54,597 nt of DNA from contig CANFOQ010000017.1 of NCBI GenBank assembly GCA_947448745.1, positions 1 through 54,597 of the forward strand, given 5' to 3'. The notes beneath the pieces were generated by a model. The model searched no databases. It saw only the letters and a program-made list of their open reading frames with translations, and had not been told where the DNA came from. The stretch comes from Comamonadaceae bacterium. GTDB lineage: Bacteria > Pseudomonadota > Gammaproteobacteria > Burkholderiales > Burkholderiaceae_C. This document shows, one piece after another, positions 28,756-36,725 of this stretch (positions are counted from its first letter, which is position 1; each line of letters starts with the position of its first letter). The translations under genes and the position numbers were made by a program.

Positions 28756-30609
28756 TTAAGTCATTGATTTGGCTGTCAAAACCTCGTGATCGACACTTGA
28801 AAAATGGATGCTTTCATCACCGTGAGTGATCATTTCGGCGTGTTTTTCCAATGCCAATCGGGCGATATTGATGGCGGCATTTTGATCGCGGTCATGCTCA
28901 GTCGCGCAATTGGCACAGATCCATCGCAATTCATGTTGCAGTGTTTTTTGCACATGGTTGCAAACCGAACAGGTTTTAGAGGTATTTCGAGGTGGCACTT
29001 CATATACAGGCACACCTTCTCGTTCAGCCGCATTTTTAATTGCACCGAGTAATTCACTGACCGAAACTAAAAACCGATTGGCACGTGCTTTGTTGCCCAA
29101 TTTATTGTCAGCATCTTTGGTTTCTGCAAATTTAGTGAGCGTTATTTTTTCGATGCCAATGGGCTTTCTGTGCCGTACCAAATTGGCGGCTATTTCACGG
29201 TACAAATGCTTTCTTTCTAGCAGGGCTTTGGCTCTCAAATTATGCAGTTCTCTGTAACTGCGGCCATTTGTTTTTCTCCACAACTGCACGCTGTTGACAA
29301 TATTTACAGGCAAAGCATCTGGCTCGTGCATCAACCATGTTGATAATTTATAGGCTCGCTCAAAAGACAGCGTGATATTGCCTGGCATATTGGCCACGGC
29401 TTTCACCATCTTGTATTTGGGATGTTCCTCGGGCAATACCTGTCCTGCTTTTAGCAAAGGCTTGATATTCATTCCCAATACATTGGCGGCTTGATCCAAG
29501 TTGGTTTTCAATTGATTGACATGACCTTCGTCACCCATGCGTTGCATGAGTTTTTCGCTCACATCCAAAAACTCAACCTCGCCTTGGGCTTGCCCTTGGC
29601 TGTCGATGAACCCCAAGGCGGCAGCTCTGAGCAAGCCGTCTTTGGTTTGTCTGAATCCAATATCAACGCCTATGGCACCTTCATTTAACAAAGGTGCTTT
29701 TGGCATCTCTTCTTTGACGGTGAAACAAATACTGTATGCAAATTTATCGCCAATGCGCGTGCGTGTCAGTTTTGCATTTTGAATTTGCCCGGAGGACGGC
29801 AAGGGTCGATGCAGAACCAGATCAAAAACTGCATATATTTTGTTGGCTTTGACTGCACCACCGGCCACCTTGATGCGCAAACGTAAACGCGGCTTTTTTA
29901 CCCTGCTTTGATCAATCGATTGAATGCAAAAATTGGCTGATGTGAGGGGGTTGTTATCGAATAAGTCTGCAAATGAAACACCGTCTGTATGCTGATGCGC
30001 TCGGCGGAATCTGAAAAAGAAAAAACCTGTCCCATCAAATCGATGGAAACGTAAAGTTGCGTTGTCTTTGAAAGCTTTGTCTCTGGCGGTTTTGAAATAT
30101 TCCCCTATTTGATCTGCCAACACCGAAGATATAGCTGAGTTTTTGATTCGTTTAGCAGCTTTAATCGCCTCATTGAACTCTTCCCTTAACAGGACTTTAT
30201 TTATTTTTTCATCCGCAGCCGATCGCTTGGGTTTGGCCAATTCCCACAGTTTTTTTATTTCTTTTTTTAAATTTTCGATGGTTTGATTGGCTTGCTGAAG
30301 CAAGGGATGTTGGGCATCCTTGGTATTGGCATGCATTCGGGCTTGTCTTTTGGCTTGGTAGGCCTCTTCAATTTCTGCTTGCTTCAGTTTGATTGATTCT
30401 GAAATCAGGGCGTAATCTGAGCTGGCAGCACATCTGGCTTCTTCGTATTTAGTTCGGTTGTTATTGTGTATTTCAACCAGTTGATTCCACAGCTTGTTGG
30501 CTCGCCACAGCTCATCCATGCCTTCAGATGGAAAAGGGCCGATGGGAACAGCACCGTATTTGTAGACGCGGGTTCTGGAATCGCTGACTTTTGCTTGTCG
30601 GGCTACCAT
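28756..30609 (-). CDS. cas12m: Cas12m-like single CRISPR effector (type V-M / V-U1), RuvC fold
   Basis: A 617-aa effector directly upstream of the array on the minus strand. The N-terminal half is helical and charged (recognition lobe), with the segment LRFHRFDGTG at 187-195, which I recall as shared with Mycolicibacterium Cas12m (HHRWDGTG). The C-terminal RuvC region has motif I GVDIG (D316), motif II GIEK (E487) and motif III DRDQNAAINIA (D575). A zinc ribbon with C547, C550, C565 and C568 lies between II and III. The D-E-D triad therefore looks complete. Size of about 600 aa and the Tyr-Glu-rich helical start fit Cas12m rather than TnpB (about 400 aa). No cas1, cas2 or cas4 is nearby. GC is clearly lower than in neighbouring genes, suggesting transfer. 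An AGGAAG ribosome site precedes the ATG. Cas12m assignment is from memory of the family, not a search. Confidence 0.82.
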   Translation of the reverse strand: MVARQAKVSDSRTRVYKYGAVPIGPFPSEGMDELWRANKLWNQLVEIHNNNRTKYEEARCAASSDYALISESIKLKQAEIEEAYQAKRQARMHANTKDAQHPLLQQANQTIENLKKEIKKLWELAKPKRSAADEKINKVLLREEFNEAIKAAKRIKNSAISSVLADQIGEYFKTARDKAFKDNATLRFHRFDGTGFFFFRFRRAHQHTDGVSFADLFDNNPLTSANFCIQSIDQSRVKKPRLRLRIKVAGGAVKANKIYAVFDLVLHRPLPSSGQIQNAKLTRTRIGDKFAYSICFTVKEEMPKAPLLNEGAIGVDIGFRQTKDGLLRAAALGFIDSQGQAQGEVEFLDVSEKLMQRMGDEGHVNQLKTNLDQAANVLGMNIKPLLKAGQVLPEEHPKYKMVKAVANMPGNITLSFERAYKLSTWLMHEPDALPVNIVNSVQLWRKTNGRSYRELHNLRAKALLERKHLYREIAANLVRHRKPIGIEKITLTKFAETKDADNKLGNKARANRFLVSVSELLGAIKNAAEREGVPVYEVPPRNTSKTCSVCNHVQKTLQHELRWICANCATEHDRDQNAAINIARLALEKHAEMITHGDESIHFSSVDHEVLTAKSMT

Positions 30610-30831
30610 TTTTCAACTTCCTGCTGAGGTCTGATTTTCTTCAAACTGTACTTCAATACCTCAGAATTTAATTCTAAAAAACTCATTATTTTCTATAAAT
30701 TAAATTATTTGTATCTTTAATACCTATAAATTGACTTTATAACCAGACCGCCCTAACTTTGAAGGTGGCACTTCCCCCGCCCATCATCCTGCCAACTACA
30801 TTGCCCAGGCCTTATCAAAAATCTACTTTTA
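30610..30831. promoter_or_regulatory. AT-rich divergent promoter region of cas12m and vapBC
   Basis: About 220 bp between the divergent cas12m and vapBC genes is strongly AT-rich, especially 30650-30750. It contains the perfect palindrome AGAATT-T-AATTCT at 30663-30675 and two direct copies of AATACCT. The cas12m promoter should lie here, reading leftward, but no single -35/-10 pair stands out. No coding sequence is visible in it. Confidence 0.45.
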
Positions 30832-30852
30832 CAATATACGAGTTGTATATTG
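30832..30852. promoter_or_regulatory. Inverted-repeat operator of the vapBC operon
   Basis: CAATATAC, a 5-base spacer (GAGTT), then GTATATTG: a perfect 8-bp inverted repeat ending 18 bp before the vapB start codon. VapB antitoxins typically bind such palindromes with VapC to repress their own promoter. The location between the likely promoter and the ribosome site (AGGAG at about 30860) fits that. The palindrome is seen directly; its function is inferred. Confidence 0.65.
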
Positions 30853-30870
30853 TTGGAACAGGAGCTCATC

Positions 30871-31152
30871 ATGGCCACCACTGCCGCCGTTTTCATGTCG
30901 GGCAACAGCCAAGCTGTTCGGCTGCCCAAAGAATTCCAGTTTCAGAGCAAAAGGGTTCAAATTGAACGCCGTGGTCATGAGGTGGTGCTGCGCGAAGTCA
31001 TGCCGACGATGCGTGAATTGCTGAAAAACCTGCCCCCTATCAGCGCCGAAGACCAGCAAGCTTGGGCGGACATTGAACAGCAGCTGAAAGATGGGCCCGC
31101 ACAAGAACGCGACTGGGGCTCTTTGTTGGCCTCTGAATTGAAAACTGAGTGA
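30871..31152 (+). CDS. vapB: VapB-type antitoxin (AbrB/MazE swapped-hairpin fold)
   Basis: A 93-aa antitoxin. The N-terminal DNA-binding domain ATTAAVFMSGNSQAVRLPKEFQFQSKRVQIERRGHEVVLRE has the VagC/VapB wording GNSQAVRLPKEF. The C-terminal part (about 50-93) is the likely toxin-neutralising tail. The ATG at 30871 is preceded by GGAGC; an in-frame TTG 21 bp earlier overlaps the operator and is unlikely. Its TGA overlaps the vapC ATG by one base, the normal coupling in such operons. Confidence 0.9.
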   Translation: MATTAAVFMSGNSQAVRLPKEFQFQSKRVQIERRGHEVVLREVMPTMRELLKNLPPISAEDQQAWADIEQQLKDGPAQERDWGSLLASELKTE

Positions 31153-31562
31153 TGCGGTGTTTGCTCGACACCAACATCGTCAGCTACTTTCTTCGGGATG
31201 CCTCTGTCGCTTTGTCAGAACGTCTCTTGAACAGCAGCCCCGAGGAATTGGCCATCTCCACCATCACCGCTGGCGAACTGCGCTACGGCCTGAGCCGATT
31301 GCTGCCCTCCAAACGCGCCATGGCTTTGGGTCTTCGTTTGAATCACTTGTTGAACACCATGACCATTGAGCCCTTGCCAGTGGAGGCCGCCATGCACTAC
31401 GGCGACATCAAACTTCACCTCTCAACGCTCGGTCAACCGATTGGCGGCAATGATTTATGGCTGGCCGCCCATGCTTTGTCACAGGACATGACCTTGGTCA
31501 GCAACAACACTGGTGAATTTAAACGGGTTCAAAACCTGCGGCTTGAAAACTGGTATCCATAA
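31152..31562 (+). CDS. vapC: VapC-type PIN-domain ribonuclease toxin
   Basis: A 136-aa PIN-domain toxin. Acidic catalytic residues are visible: CLLDTNIVSYFLRD (first Asp), ITAGELRYGL (Glu), GGNDLWLAAHALSQDMTLVSNNTGEFKRV (Asp in NDLWLA and the NNTGEF region). VapC toxins cleave tRNA or rRNA until neutralised by VapB. It is translationally coupled to vapB. The pair lies at the edge of the low-GC CRISPR segment, where such modules often stabilise acquired DNA. Confidence 0.92.
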   Translation: MRCLLDTNIVSYFLRDASVALSERLLNSSPEELAISTITAGELRYGLSRLLPSKRAMALGLRLNHLLNTMTIEPLPVEAAMHYGDIKLHLSTLGQPIGGNDLWLAAHALSQDMTLVSNNTGEFKRVQNLRLENWYP

Positions 31563-31620
31563 AGCCCGTCCACCAGCCTCTTTCCCCATCCCGCCAGTCC
31601 ACCCCCAAACACCGCTATGA

Positions 31621-31635
31621 TTGACGTTACGTCAA
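31621..31635. promoter_or_regulatory. Palindromic operator-like site upstream of icmF
   Basis: TTGACG-TTA-CGTCAA is a perfect 6-bp inverted repeat with a 3-base centre, about 70 bp before the icmF start. It resembles sites bound by regulators of branched-chain amino acid and fatty acid breakdown in proteobacteria (LiuR- or FadP-type), as I recall them. No regulator gene is adjacent. The assignment to a particular regulator is inference. Confidence 0.5.
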
Positions 31636-31706
31636 TTTAAGCCACGGGGCTACTCGGCTGTAACCCACGTCCCTTCTGCTTTTTTGCGGTTTGCCCCGCT
31701 TTCACC

Positions 31707-34700
31707 ATGACCGATTTGTCCGCCGAATTCCAGGCCCTGGCCAACTACCGCCCCAAGCACAAAGTGCGCTTTGTCACCGCCGCTTCCTTGTTCGATGGGC
31801 ATGACGCGGCCATCAACATCATGCGGCGCATCTTGCAAGGCATGGGCGCCGAGGTGATTCACCTGGGGCACAACCGTTCGGTGGACGAGGTGGTGACCGC
31901 CGCTTTGCAAGAGGATGTGCAAGGTATCGCCATCAGCTCCTACCAAGGCGGCCATGTGGAGTATTTCAAGTACATGGTGGACCTGCTGCGCCAGCGCGGG
32001 GGCTCGCACATTCAGGTGTTTGGCGGCGGCGGCGGCGTCATCGTGCCCGATGAAATTGCCGAGTTGCATGCCTATGGCGTGACCCGCATTTACAGCCCGC
32101 AAGACGGCCAACGCATGGGCCTGCAAGGCATGATTGGCGAAATGATCATGCGCTGCGACCAAGACTTGTGCGGCCATGCCCCCACTGCCCTTGCAGCGAT
32201 TCAAGGCCACGGCGAAGCCCACTGGCGCTCGTTGGCGCAGCTCATCACCGCTTTGGAAAACCAAGCGCCCGGCGTCAACGCGGCTTTGGACACGCTGCGC
32301 ACTGAAATTCGCAACCAAGCCGCAGGCTTGAACGTGCCGGTGGTCGGCATCACTGGCACCGGCGGCGCGGGCAAGTCCTCGCTCACCGACGAATTGATTC
32401 GCCGCATCCGCCTGGACCAAGACGACCAACTGCGCATCGCCGTGATTTCCATCGACCCGTCGCGCCGCAAGAGCGGCGGCGCCTTGCTGGGCGACCGCAT
32501 CCGCATGAACGCCATTTCGCCATGGCGCAAACTGGCCACCAGCACATTGGGGTCAGACCCCGACTCTCCGCAGCGGGATGCGAAGTCAAACCCTGGCAAG
32601 CTGGGGTCAGACCCCGATTTTGCGCAGCGGGATGCGAAGTCAAGCCCCGGCAAGCTGGGGTCAGACCCCGATTTTGCGCAGCAAAACTCGGGCTCTGACC
32701 CCAGTTTGCCAAGCCAACGTGTCTTCATGCGCAGCTTGGCCACGCGCGAATTTGGCAGCGAAATCAGCGCCGCTTTGCCCGATGTGATCGCTGCCGCCAA
32801 ATGCGCCGGCTTTGACCTGGTCATCGTCGAAACCTCGGGCATTGGCCAAGGCGACGCCGCCATCGTGCCGCATGTGGACATCCCGCTGTATGTGATGACG
32901 CCCGAGTTTGGCGCGGCCAGCCAGCTGGAAAAAATCGACATGCTCGACTTTGCCGAGTTTGTAGCCATCAACAAGTTCGACCGCAAGGGCGCGGCTGACG
33001 CGCTGCGCGATGTGGCCAAGCAGGTGCAACGCAACCGCGAAGCCTGGGGCACACCGACCGAACAGATGCCGGTGTTTGGCACCATGGCCGCGCACTTCAA
33101 CGACGACGGCGTCACAGCTTTGTTCCAAGCCATGAAACCGCGTTTGCAAGCGCGTGGTTTGAAATTGCAAACAGGCCGCTTGCCAACAGTGAACGTGCGC
33201 CACAGCTCGCACCAAACGCCCATCGTGCCGCCGGCCCGCAGCCGCTACTTGGCCGAGATCAGCGACACCGTGCGCGGCTACAAACAACGTGCTGCCAAAC
33301 AAGCGCAGTTGGCGCGTGAAGTGCAGCAACTCAAAGCCGCCTCGGCCATGTTGGCGGTGGATGTGAAGGGCCGCCCCCGCGCCTCGGAGGCGACGCTGGG
33401 TTTGGCCACCGAACGCGAGCAGCGCCTCGACGCCGATGCCCGCGCCCTGCTGACCGACTGGCCGAAACTGCAACAAGACTATGCCGGTGAAGAGTTGGTG
33501 GTGAAGGTGCGCGACAAAGAAATCCGCACCGCGCTGGTGACCCAATCTTTGAGCGGCACGCCAGTGCGCAAAGTGGCCATGCCCACGTTCCATGACCATG
33601 GCGACATCTTGCAATGGCTGATGCTGGACAACGTGCCCGGCCGCTACCCCTACACCGCCGGCACCTTTGCCTTCAAGCGCGAGAACGAAGACCCGACCCG
33701 CATGTTTGCCGGTGAAGGCGATGCCTTTCGCACCAACCGCCGCTTCAAACTCTTGAGCGAGGGCATGCCGGCCAAACGCTTGAGCACCGCCTTTGATTCG
33801 GTCACCTTGTATGGCAACGACCCCGACCCACGCCCCGACATTTACGGCAAGGTGGGCAATTCGGGCGTGAGCATCGCCACCCTGGACGACATGAAGGTGC
33901 TGTACGACGGCTTTGATTTGTGTTCACCGTCCACCAGCGTGTCGATGACCATCAATGGCCCCGCGCCCACCATCTTGGCGATGTTCATGAACACCGCCAT
34001 CGACCAGCAACTGGCCAAGTTTGAAGCCGACAAAGGCCGTGCACCCAACGACACCGAACGCGCCGAAATTCGCGCCTGGGTGATGCAAAACGTGCGGGGC
34101 ACGGTGCAAGCCGATATCTTGAAAGAAGACCAAGGGCAAAACACCTGTTTGTTCAGCACCGAGTTTTCGCTCAAGGTGATGGGCGACATCGCCCAATACT
34201 TCGTGCAACACCAGGTGCGCAATTTCTACAGCGTGTCCATCAGCGGCTATCACATCGCTGAAGCCGGTGCCAACCCCATTTCACAGCTCGCCTTCACGCT
34301 CTCCAATGGCTTCACCTTTGTGGAAGCCTATTTGGCCCGTGGCATGCACATCGACGACTTCGCGCCCAACCTGAGCTTCTTCTTCAGCAACGGCATGGAC
34401 CCCGAGTACACCGTGATGGGCCGCGTGGCACGCCGCATCTGGGCGGTCACCATGAAAGAAAAATACGGTGCGAACGAGCGCAGCCAAAAACTGAAATACC
34501 ACATCCAAACCTCGGGCCGCTCCTTGCATGCCCAAGAGATTCAGTTCAACGACATCCGCACCACGCTGCAAGCGCTGATTGCCATCTACGACAACTGCAA
34601 CAGCTTGCACACCAATGCGTTTGACGAAGCCATCACCACGCCCACTGAAGATTCGGTGCGCCGCGCCATGGCGATTCAGCTCATCATCAACCGCGAGTGG

Positions 34701-35195
34701 GGGTTGGCGAAAAACGAAAACCCGTCACAGGGCGCGTTCATCATCGAAGAACTCACGCAGTTGGTCGAAGAAGCGGTGCTGTCCGAATTTGTGGCGATTG
34801 CCGAGCGCGGCGGCGTGTTGGGGGCCATGGAAACAGGCTACCAGCGCGGCAAGATCCAAGACGAATCGATGCACTATGAAATGCTCAAGCACACCGGTGA
34901 GCTGCCCATCATTGGCGTCAACACGTTCAAGTCACCGCATGCCAACGAGACGCCGCAAAAAATCGAACTGGCCCGCTCAACCGACGAAGAAAAGCAAAGC
35001 CAACTCAAGCGCCTGAACGACTTCCACACCCAGCACAGCGTGCAAGCGAAAGCACAAATTGCTCGTTTGCAACAAGCCGTGCTGGACAACGCCAATGTGT
35101 TCGAGGTGCTGATGGACGCGGTGCGCCATTGCTCACTGGGTCAAATCACCAGCGCTTTGTTCGAGGTGGGTGGTCAGTACCGGCGCAACATGTAA
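31707..35195 (+). CDS. icmF: Fused isobutyryl-CoA mutase (B12-dependent), with an in-frame repeat insertion
   Basis: IcmF interconverts isobutyryl-CoA and n-butyryl-CoA using adenosylcobalamin. The 1162-aa protein has the expected order. A B12-binding domain comes first ([21 protein letters not shown], cobalt-ligand His32). A MeaB-type GTPase chaperone follows (Walker A GTGGAGKS at about 217-224, then [19 protein letters not shown]). The mutase domain is last ([31 protein letters not shown]). The G domain carries an extra segment of about 57 residues (281-337) just before [14 protein letters not shown]. It is made of three near-identical 18-aa units beginning LGSDPD. This makes the protein longer than usual IcmF (about 1090-1100 aa). 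A cobalamin partner or MCM gene is not in the window. Confidence 0.93.
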   Translation: MTDLSAEFQALANYRPKHKVRFVTAASLFDGHDAAINIMRRILQGMGAEVIHLGHNRSVDEVVTAALQEDVQGIAISSYQGGHVEYFKYMVDLLRQRGGSHIQVFGGGGGVIVPDEIAELHAYGVTRIYSPQDGQRMGLQGMIGEMIMRCDQDLCGHAPTALAAIQGHGEAHWRSLAQLITALENQAPGVNAALDTLRTEIRNQAAGLNVPVVGITGTGGAGKSSLTDELIRRIRLDQDDQLRIAVISIDPSRRKSGGALLGDRIRMNAISPWRKLATSTLGSDPDSPQRDAKSNPGKLGSDPDFAQRDAKSSPGKLGSDPDFAQQNSGSDPSLPSQRVFMRSLATREFGSEISAALPDVIAAAKCAGFDLVIVETSGIGQGDAAIVPHVDIPLYVMTPEFGAASQLEKIDMLDFAEFVAINKFDRKGAADALRDVAKQVQRNREAWGTPTEQMPVFGTMAAHFNDDGVTALFQAMKPRLQARGLKLQTGRLPTVNVRHSSHQTPIVPPARSRYLAEISDTVRGYKQRAAKQAQLAREVQQLKAASAMLAVDVKGRPRASEATLGLATEREQRLDADARALLTDWPKLQQDYAGEELVVKVRDKEIRTALVTQSLSGTPVRKVAMPTFHDHGDILQWLMLDNVPGRYPYTAGTFAFKRENEDPTRMFAGEGDAFRTNRRFKLLSEGMPAKRLSTAFDSVTLYGNDPDPRPDIYGKVGNSGVSIATLDDMKVLYDGFDLCSPSTSVSMTINGPAPTILAMFMNTAIDQQLAKFEADKGRAPNDTERAEIRAWVMQNVRGTVQADILKEDQGQNTCLFSTEFSLKVMGDIAQYFVQHQVRNFYSVSISGYHIAEAGANPISQLAFTLSNGFTFVEAYLARGMHIDDFAPNLSFFFSNGMDPEYTVMGRVARRIWAVTMKEKYGANERSQKLKYHIQTSGRSLHAQEIQFNDIRTTLQALIAIYDNCNSLHTNAFDEAITTPTEDSVRRAMAIQLIINREWGLAKNENPSQGAFIIEELTQLVEEAVLSEFVAIAERGGVLGAMETGYQRGKIQDESMHYEMLKHTGELPIIGVNTFKSPHANETPQKIELARSTDEEKQSQLKRLNDFHTQHSVQAKAQIARLQQAVLDNANVFEVLMDAVRHCSLGQITSALFEVGGQYRRNM
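32547..32717 (+). repeat. 54-bp tandem repeat with GGGGTCAGACCCC palindrome, inserted in icmF
   Basis: Three units begin at about 32548, 32602 and 32656, a period of 54 bp (18 codons). Each starts with the perfect palindrome GGGGTCAGACCCC at 32549-32561, 32603-32615 and 32657-32669. The last unit is cut short, and the array ends in an inverted copy, CTGACCCCAG, at about 32695-32704. All units keep the icmF frame. GGGGTCAGACCCC is a motif I know as a recurrent REP-like or MITE-like element in beta- and gammaproteobacteria, so this looks like an inserted and amplified element. Confidence 0.85.
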
Positions 35196-35196
35196 G

Positions 35197-36054
35197 TCAG
35201 TCGCCCATGCGCTCACCCAAGCGCACGGGCTGCCCGGCTTGCCAAGCAGGATGAAGTTGGATGGTGTCTGGGGGCCACAGCATCACGACGGTAGAACCCA
35301 GTAAAAAGCGGCCCATCTCGTCGCCTTGTTTGAACTGCAGGTCTTGCGCGTCGTAGTTCCAATCGCGCAATTGACCACTGCGCGGCGGGCTCACCAAGCC
35401 ATGCCACACCGTGGCCATGCTGCCCACGATGGTGGCACCCACCAGCACCAACACAAACTGCTTTGGTTGTGCGCCATTTGCAGAGGGCATGTCGAACACA
35501 CACACCACCCGCTCGTTGCGGGCAAACAAGCCTGGCACACCACGCGCGGTTGCCGGGTTGACTGAAAACAAGTCGCCGGGCACATGGACCATGCGGCGCA
35601 AGCGCCCCGCGCTGGGCATGTGGATGCGGTGGTAGTCCTTGGGGCTCAAGTAAATGGTGGCAAAAGCGCCGTCTTGAAACTGCGCCGCCAAGGCCGCATC
35701 GCCGCCCACCAAAGCCTGGGTGCTGTAACTGTGGCCTTTGGCTTGGAACACTTGGTTGCCCTCGATGCACCCCAACTGGCTGATGGCCCCGTCCACGGGG
35801 CACACAAACGCTGCATCCGCCAAGGGTCTGGCACCGGGCTTCAAGGCGCGGGTGAAAAAATCATTGAAGCAAGCGTAGTTGCGAATGTCGGGGTCGGCCG
35901 CCTCGCTCATGTTCACTTGGTATTTCGCGACAAACCACTCAATGATGGCGTGCGTGAGCCGCCCTCCCCGCCAGTTGGCCACCCAGCCCGCAAAAACCGT
36001 GAGCGCTTGTTTGGGCAAGCCATGCTGTAAAGCCACGAAAAGTTGGTCATTCAT
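35197..36054 (-). CDS. psd: Phosphatidylserine decarboxylase proenzyme
   Basis: Psd makes phosphatidylethanolamine from phosphatidylserine in the inner membrane. The 285-aa proenzyme has DPDIRNYACFNDFFTRALKPGARPL, CPVDGAISQLG, YLSPKDYHRIHMPSAGRLRRMVHVPGDLFSVNPATARGVPGLFARNERVV and the self-cleavage motif LGST at 252-255. Ser254 should become the pyruvoyl group of the alpha chain. It ends one base after icmF on the opposite strand and diverges from the membrane-protein gene at 36144. Confidence 0.95.
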   Translation of the reverse strand: MNDQLFVALQHGLPKQALTVFAGWVANWRGGRLTHAIIEWFVAKYQVNMSEAADPDIRNYACFNDFFTRALKPGARPLADAAFVCPVDGAISQLGCIEGNQVFQAKGHSYSTQALVGGDAALAAQFQDGAFATIYLSPKDYHRIHMPSAGRLRRMVHVPGDLFSVNPATARGVPGLFARNERVVCVFDMPSANGAQPKQFVLVLVGATIVGSMATVWHGLVSPPRSGQLRDWNYDAQDLQFKQGDEMGRFLLGSTVVMLWPPDTIQLHPAWQAGQPVRLGERMGD

Positions 36055-36143
36055 GCGGTCATTCTAGGAGGGCTTGTGTGTACGAATTCGCACTTATGCA
36101 CCGTGTGTAAACTGCAGGCGTTTGCAAGCTTTTGAGAGCAACC

Positions 36144-36725
36144 GTGCGACTTTCATTGACCCAAGAAAAAATCTTGTTGTTGGCCTTGTGTGCCCCCTTG
36201 TTTGCTGGGGCGCATTTGTTCAATGGCTGGCTGTTTCAACAGTTTGAATTGACTGCGCACATCAGCTGGATTTACTTGCCTGCTTTTTTGCGTGTGGCTT
36301 ATGTCTTGGTATTTGGTCCGGCGTGGGGCTTTGCCACGATTTTCTTGGGCAGCCTTTTGCTGGGTGGTGGTTTCGACGAAAACCTGTTGCAAAGCCTGAC
36401 CAATGCCGTCGCTTCGGCCTTGGGACCGGTGCTGGCCTTGGGCTTGTTTCGCTTGCTGAAAGAACGGGCGCTGCAACTCTCCCGCCTGAGCGACTTGGTG
36501 CAAATGTGTTTGCTCTACGCCATGCTCAATGCCTTGGTGCATCACGCCGCATGGACCTACCAACAGCCCGAACAACTGATGGTGGTGAGTCAATTGCCGA
36601 TCATGGTGATTGGGGACTTGGCAGGGGCCTTGATAGGTGCCGGGCTGTTCACGCTGCTCATGCGCCGCTTGGGGCTGTACCAAGTGGTGTCTCGCTTGTC
36701 ACAAGACACTGAAGAACAAACTTAA
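36144..36725 (+). CDS. Integral membrane protein of unknown function
   Basis: A protein of about 193 aa with five or six hydrophobic helices (ILLLALCAPLFAGAHLF, ISWIYLPAFLRVAYVLVFG, GFATIFLGSLLLGGG, ALGPVLALGLFRLL, VQMCLLYAMLNALVHHA, LPIMVIGDLAGALIGAGLFTLLM). The layout recalls sensor-associated membrane modules (MASE1-like), but I do not recognise a family with certainty. The GTG at 36144, preceded by GAGAG, is preferred over a TTG four codons earlier; this is uncertain. The end overlaps the convergent response-regulator gene by 4 bp. Confidence 0.7.
   Translation: MRLSLTQEKILLLALCAPLFAGAHLFNGWLFQQFELTAHISWIYLPAFLRVAYVLVFGPAWGFATIFLGSLLLGGGFDENLLQSLTNAVASALGPVLALGLFRLLKERALQLSRLSDLVQMCLLYAMLNALVHHAAWTYQQPEQLMVVSQLPIMVIGDLAGALIGAGLFTLLMRRLGLYQVVSRLSQDTEEQT

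Noticed and set aside
28756..30609. Effector as an ordinary IS605-type TnpB transposase
   Set aside because: RuvC and zinc ribbon are shared with TnpB, but the 617-aa length, long N-terminal lobe and adjacent regular array favour a Cas12-type effector. No TnpA or IS ends were seen. Not fully excluded.
28447..30609. Possible cas1/cas2 or tracrRNA gene near the array
   Set aside because: Neighbouring genes are an amidase, a small membrane protein and vapBC. No anti-repeat sequence was noticed by eye in the flanks, though a proper search was not possible.
32201..33223. Minus-strand open frame covering the repeat insertion in icmF
   Set aside because: It is the complement of an intact icmF frame, which carries all catalytic and binding motifs on the plus strand.
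31707..35195. icmF as a pseudogene because of the repeat insertion
   Set aside because: The insertion keeps the frame and every functional segment on both sides is intact, so there is no sign of decay.
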